Source of the DNA: Urophycis tenuis
Lineage: Eukaryota; Chordata; Actinopteri; Gadiformes; Phycidae
DNA: 64,000 nucleotides
Assembly: GCA_036785325.1 (NCBI GenBank)
Contig: JAXIVH010000028.1
Span: 4,690,946-4,754,945, forward strand
Direction of reading: 5' to 3'
In this document: in pieces, positions 61,401 through 64,000 of the stretch
How positions within the stretch are numbered: position 1 is the first letter of the stretch
Layout: each line of letters opens with the position of its first letter
Program-made: the position numbers and the translations under genes
The notes under the pieces: generated by a model
Databases searched by the model: none
Told to the model about the DNA's origin: nothing
What the model saw: only the letters and a program-made list of their open reading frames with translations

Positions 61401-62160
61401 AAAAAATAAAGACTTTTGGTGCTGTCTGCTGCTCCTGCATACTTTCACCTAGAGACTCCATTTCAACTTTAAACAGTAGACAAAAGTCTTGTGTATTTTA
61501 TGTATATTTCCATGTTTTGATAGGTCATATACTTTTTGATCAATCACTGTTCAATGACCATGATCATTTTTGGAAAAATGATGAGATTACAATGGGTGTG
61601 TATTGCATGCCCTTATTAGGGTTACAGTGTAGCTAGAGTGGAGAGAGCCCCACAAAAATGAAAAAAATAATGTCTTTCCACGCTGCTCCTGGCCACAGTT
61701 TACAATGTACACACGTGATTTTTCCCAACTTTGTAGACATAGGTGTTCTGTCTCTCACAATGTGTTTAAAAAATCGGAGAGATTTACAGAATTCGAATTA
61801 GCAGCCTCTAAGTGCGGCCAGTCGCTGTCTTCTGCTCATTGACTCCAATACAAATATTTTCAGAGAAAAGCAGAACGGACCCCTGTTTTAAACTTGCGAG
61901 TGTCTCCGAAATATTTACTCTAGAAACATTTTAGAAACACCAAATCGTTCGGGAAGTCCTAACGGCGATGATGGTCTTGCTGTTTTTCTGGTAGGAGCTA
62001 CCGTTTTGTCAGAATAAGCCCAAATGTGAGACCAGTGCCGAGGCAGAAAATGGCTGTTTTCCTCTATTCCTCTCCTCCTCGTCTCTGTCGTCATCGCGCG
62101 CGTGTGTGGGTCTAACTGTCAATTTAAATAATAACATTGTATCGATCGCGCGCAGCACCT

Positions 62161-62204
<44 letters not shown>

Positions 62205-62208
62205 ACAG

Positions 62209-62242
<34 letters not shown>

Positions 62243-62247
62243 ACACA

Positions 62248-62319
<72 letters not shown>

Positions 62320-63969
62320 GCTGCTGCTGGGAGAACTGGTTGTAGACGCGATGTCCTGGCTATGAACACGCACAGAGCTCTAATACTTTTCATTGGATAA
62401 TGTGATTCAGATAGGTGCAGTTCATGGCCGTGTCTACCTGCTGAATGTAACCGCTGTGAAACAATCGGGAAATAACGTTTCATTTCGCTGATTAACGGCT
62501 TTATCGAGACCGGCGCTCGCTCTCTGTTATTGTATGTCTCTCTACCAAAGTGCTCTATCTCTCTCCGTCTCTCTCTCGTCATCGGACACAAATCAAATTA
62601 AATGTGAATGTAAAGTAAACCTAACACTAACCCTAACCGCAACGTCTCTGTCGACATGCGTCCTTGCGTGTGTGGGTGCTTGCAAAACTCATTTTAATTC
62701 ATAACATTGAGTGACACACACACACACACACACACACGTCCCGACCGCAGCAGTTGATCAGTGATGGGCAGTGAGATCTGTCTGTCTTGTCGTTGATAAA
62801 TAAACTGTGAGATATCGAGTCTCCGTTGCCATGGTTACCATCTAGCGTCTCTCTCGTCATCGGACACAAATCAAATTAAATGTTGTTTCTATTTTGTGTA
62901 AATTAGGTTAATGCTTTTGTGTTTTCTTGTATTATCAGTTCAAGTTGTTGTACTTGCCTGAGAAAATCGTGGATAGTAGCGTGTTTTGTAACGTGTTGGG
63001 GGAGTGTCTCCCAGAATGCATTGCGACATTCTGGCATTCTGTTTCATTACATGTTATTGCTATTAGATAGGGTTTGGAGGCGAATTTTCAGGACATGTTG
63101 GGTTCCTTACATTTCACTGTTTCATGACGTTCAGTTTGTTGACTGCTGTTTTTGGGATCAGCACCATTACTCAAACGGCTGTGACTCTGATAGACTTTCA
63201 CACTCCGGTAGCGTCACCCGTGCACTATCAAAATTTCCCTAGAGGGAATTTTTGAACTCTAGTTATTATTATTATTCCTTTTCCGGACGAATTTCGATTT
63301 GCTACTAGTCTACTACTACAACTCGGAAAGTTTTAGGACGAATGATATATCAAAACATGCGTCTTCACCGGGATCGGTGTGCTCGTAATTCATTACTACA
63401 GCCAGGGGCAATACAGTATGATCCTCCTGTAGAGCTCGTTTGCTTTTCCGTAGCCATTTCAGCTTCAGGCTCATTACCTGCTATGGCTGCTAGTTAGCCA
63501 CAGAGTAGCTTACCATTCCAGTGACATAGCTGATTGTTGAAATCCACAATGGCTGCGCCCATGTAACAAAAACAACACTTTCAACATACAATTTTATTGT
63601 ATGTTGAAGGTTCAGCCATTTTAGTCATAGTACCAATGAGAAGGCAGACAATACATCTGTTATATCAACTAAACTTAAAATTTCAGTTCAGTTCCTCTGT
63701 AACTGAACCTACCTGGGGTTTAGTGGCGCCACCTGCAGGTGAGAGATGGTTCTGCAGCCGGCCCCTAGTGCCCACAAGACCTCGTGACCCACTCCCTCAC
63801 CAGGACTCCTGTTCAGACAGACAGTTAGAGGAACCCACAGACAGACAGACAGGTTGGTTGACTGGTTGGACAGACGGGTGTGTCTGACAGACCTGTACGT
63901 GACGGTATGTAGGTTGGGGGAGTAGCAGCTGGCCAGCCACAGGGACCTGTCTGTCAGCACATTGGAACA
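46387..63969 (-). CDS. fbxo41: F-box/LRR protein, FBXO41-like, four internal exons (partial)
   Basis: Four minus-strand exons have clean acceptors and matching phases: 63893-63969 (CSNVLTDRSLWLASCYSPNL), 63713-63808 (GHEVLWALGAGCRTISHLQV), 46649-46767 (NRSLQTIGRCWPHLCSLTVG) and 46387-46545 (LLELELECVSNIDLKVATEL, then TKEAILHFQ). Together they form consecutive leucine-rich repeats and resemble what I remember of the C-terminal LRR region of FBXO41, an SCF ubiquitin-ligase adaptor expressed in neurons. Donors are gtctgt, gtaggt, gtgagt and gtaaga; the first is weak. The second intron (46768-63712) is about 17 kb and holds the recombinase gene and the long inverted repeats. The N-terminal and F-box exons lie right of the window. 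The exon expected after LHFQ was not found anywhere below 46387, so the gene may be broken here or continue elsewhere. The name is from memory; the LRR reading is firmer. Confidence 0.65.
46870..47159. other. Old dispersed repeat, no gene
   Basis: Contains ctaggttcttccctgatctta and a short ttatagtattatattcc stretch. No exon signal is visible. Confidence 0.4.
47160..48164 (-). mobile_element. Outer half of a long inverted repeat (arm B', left)
   Basis: 47160-48110 is the near-identical reverse complement of 62319-63265. Single-base differences are visible, for example gatcatagcc versus gttcatagcc. The outer end is taactagagttc and the inner end is a (TG)n tract, 48111-48164. It includes a second internal (TG)n at about 47690-47716. 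Confidence 0.93.
48395..48475. repeat. Short tandem repeat
   Basis: Three to four copies of a unit of about 20 bp with cgcgggaaattatacac. Confidence 0.85.
48835..49441. mobile_element. PIF/Harbinger-type MITE with TTA target duplication
   Basis: Terminal inverted repeats ggccccatctacaataaccc (48835) and gggttagtgtagatggggcc (to 49441) extend to about 29 bp with one or two mismatches. TTA lies on both outer sides (48832-48834 and 49442-49444). The interior is 600 bp, without a transposase; subterminal words such as aaaacgat occur on both sides. The 3-bp TTA duplication and GG ends fit PIF/Harbinger. Confidence 0.88.
49905..55879 (+). CDS. Crypton-like tyrosine-recombinase gene with PHD-like and SANT/Myb-like domains; one frameshift
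   Basis: Phase-consistent exons: 49905 to about 50022; alternative 50113-50174 or 50909-50970; 51880-51982; 52255-52319; 52470-54364; 54447-54506; 54718-54783; 55297-55362; 55647-55879. Order of parts: a Cys/His cluster like a PHD finger (DKCWICHSPF, CKQCCGVWHKICL) encoded across exons 51880 and 52255; an acidic stretch; a C2H2-like finger (CFVCGKPQTKFARHLEKH) and a second, broken one; a tyrosine-recombinase core; and a terminal KRPWSEEEIQAVMKHL SANT/Myb-like domain. In the core, FNRRREGEVARM fits box I, TNLRKQIATISQVM fits the H/T-x-x-R box (first His is Thr), then FLGHDIRVHREYYRLP gives the second His and the Tyr. Homologous multi-exon genes are common in fish genomes. A frameshift at about 53045-53060 separates the N-terminal frame from the recombinase frame, so this copy is probably inactive unless it is an assembly error. 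Confidence 0.8.
50283..50610. repeat. 99-bp triplicated intronic unit
   Basis: Three copies start atggttttactaaccatgg at 50314, 50413 and 50512, an exact 99-bp period. A diverged fourth copy at 51095-51190 belongs to the larger tandem duplication that also copied the neighbouring exon. Confidence 0.95.
50909..50970 (+). other. Tandemly duplicated alternative exon of the recombinase gene
   Basis: This 62-nt exon parallels 50113-50174 in length, acceptor (tacag or aacag), donor context (gaggtgagtttgaattt or gaggttagtttgaattc) and encoded words (TESRSGCQSS versus TELRAECQSS; ending SAHE versus PAHE). The two can only be used one at a time without breaking the frame. Confidence 0.7.
55919..56811. 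mobile_element. Foldback MITE with 426-bp arms bounded by TTAA
   Basis: Left arm 55919-56344 and right arm 56386-56811 are near-perfect reverse complements of equal length (426 bp), with a 41-bp loop. Both outer ends read agtgatggttcggagtgaaa (right: agcgatgg) and are flanked by TTAA (55915-55918 and 56812-56815), the target duplication of piggyBac- or Kolobok-type elements. A short mirrored ORF appears in each arm and is a by-product. It sits 35 bp after the recombinase stop codon. Confidence 0.92.
56816..58220. other. AT-rich segment, no gene recognised
   Basis: tcctgtgttagg is repeated three times at 56819-56856. A duplicated word (gtgtcctttcaa, aggttatac) occurs at 57917 and 57977. Otherwise nothing could be supported. 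Confidence 0.5.
58300..59725 (-). mobile_element. Inner half of the long inverted repeat (arm A', left)
   Basis: 58433-59480 is the near-identical reverse complement of 61120-62162. It begins with the (TG)n tract 58300-58432 and ends with an expanded hairpin-bearing tandem array. Landmarks include ctgcgcgcgatcgatacaat, agcccaaatgtgagacc (on the other strand) and a 13-bp palindrome, ctacaactcttcgagttgtag. Confidence 0.93.
59415..59725. repeat. Tandem hairpin units
   Basis: Three copies (one truncated) of a unit with three nested hairpins: gtgctcggggctttgccccg followed by agcac (10-bp perfect stem), acagctttgctgt, and gtgctcggtgcgtttgcccc followed by gtgcac. Units are separated by aataaaaagaaaaaatccac spacers. 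The right arm has only one unit, at 61095-61172. Confidence 0.93.
59726..61094 (+). other. Central spacer of the inverted repeat, promoter-like with a short ORF
   Basis: Unique in the window. It contains gccgccattttcggtgacgt at 60108-60127, joining a YY1-type core (GCCGCCATTTT) to a CRE (TGACGTCA, 60121-60128). A 68-codon frame follows at 60205-60411 (MVENSDFHITGYAFEP, then a Cys/Arg-rich stretch) that vaguely resembles N-termini of fish transposon-associated proteins. A possible 5' exon of a lost element gene is inference. Confidence 0.4.
61095..63265 (+). mobile_element. Intact right arm of the long inverted repeat (A plus B)
   Basis: 2.17 kb in three parts: 61095-62162 (A), a (CA)n tract 62163-62318, and 62319-63265 (B) ending gaactctagtta. 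Both halves have near-identical inverted counterparts to the left. No transposase is encoded. A short frame at 62919-63242 is shared with 47183-47506 but resembles nothing I know. Confidence 0.93.
62163..62318. repeat. (CA)n microsatellite inside the right arm
   Basis: About 76 CA units with a few CATACA and CAGACA interruptions. The left-arm equivalent of this tract is where the 10.1-kb insert lies. Confidence 0.97.
63266..63712. other. Residual intron sequence of the F-box gene
   Basis: 63280-63385 repeats part of arm A in degenerate form (tttccggacgaatttcgatt, accgggatcggtgtgctc). A small palindrome, ttcaacatacaattttattg continuing to tatgttgaa, lies at 63579-63609. No coding signal is visible. 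Confidence 0.5.
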
Positions 63970-64000
63970 CTGAGAGACAGACAGGTAGAGCAGACTGCCC

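Noticed and set aside
62919..63242. 107-codon frame shared with 47183-47506 as a conserved gene
   Set aside because: Its duplication is explained by the inverted-repeat arms. There are no motifs and no splice or start context.

Overview
This window is vertebrate nuclear DNA, almost certainly from a teleost fish. It carries split genes with GT-AG introns whose products match vertebrate neuronal and housekeeping families, very long (CA)n/(TG)n microsatellites, and fish-type L2/Rex-like LINEs, a Penelope-like fragment, hAT and Harbinger-type elements. There are no bacterial-style operons, ribosome-binding sites or CRISPR arrays.

Layout. 1-6883 is a 37/33-bp satellite with higher-order structure. 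7142-8391 holds the last three coding exons of a tetraspanin (+). 8590-9580 is a head-to-head pair of L2-like LINE ends. 9720-19340 is elavl1 (HuR, +): a CpG-rich 5' exon, six coding exons with three RRMs, and a long 3' region. 20560-31951 (-) is a complete 11-exon excitatory amino acid transporter of the SLC1 family (EAAT5-like), converging tail to tail with elavl1. Several of its introns are filled by different minisatellites, many built on TTAGGG-like words. 32-46 kb is intergenic repeat territory: a 53-bp minisatellite, a twice-present module followed by interstitial telomeric repeats, an internally deleted hAT with an 8-bp target duplication, a frameshifted LINE ORF, a Penelope-like GIY-YIG fragment and jockey-like LINE ends.

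46387-63969 (-) holds four phase-compatible exons of an F-box/leucine-rich-repeat gene that I read as fbxo41-like. Two exons lie near 63.8 kb and two near 46.5 kb, separated by a 17-kb intron. That intron contains most of the unusual content. There is a long inverted repeat (about 2.2-kb arms, 1.4-kb spacer; 47160-63265) whose left arm is split exactly at its (TG)n tract by a 10.1-kb insert. The insert carries a multi-exon tyrosine-recombinase-like (Crypton-like) gene with a PHD-like finger and a C-terminal SANT/Myb-like domain, one frameshift, a pair of tandem alternative exons, a Harbinger-type MITE and a 426-bp-arm foldback element bounded by TTAA.

How the parts relate. The host genes are independent of one another: RNA binding (elavl1), glutamate uptake (SLC1A), a membrane scaffold protein (tetraspanin) and a predicted ubiquitin-ligase adaptor (F-box). 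The mobile elements explain most of the remaining sequence. The recombinase gene inside a split inverted repeat is the best candidate for an undescribed mobile system. Exon boundaries were read by eye from splice sites and phase. No alignment or database search was possible.
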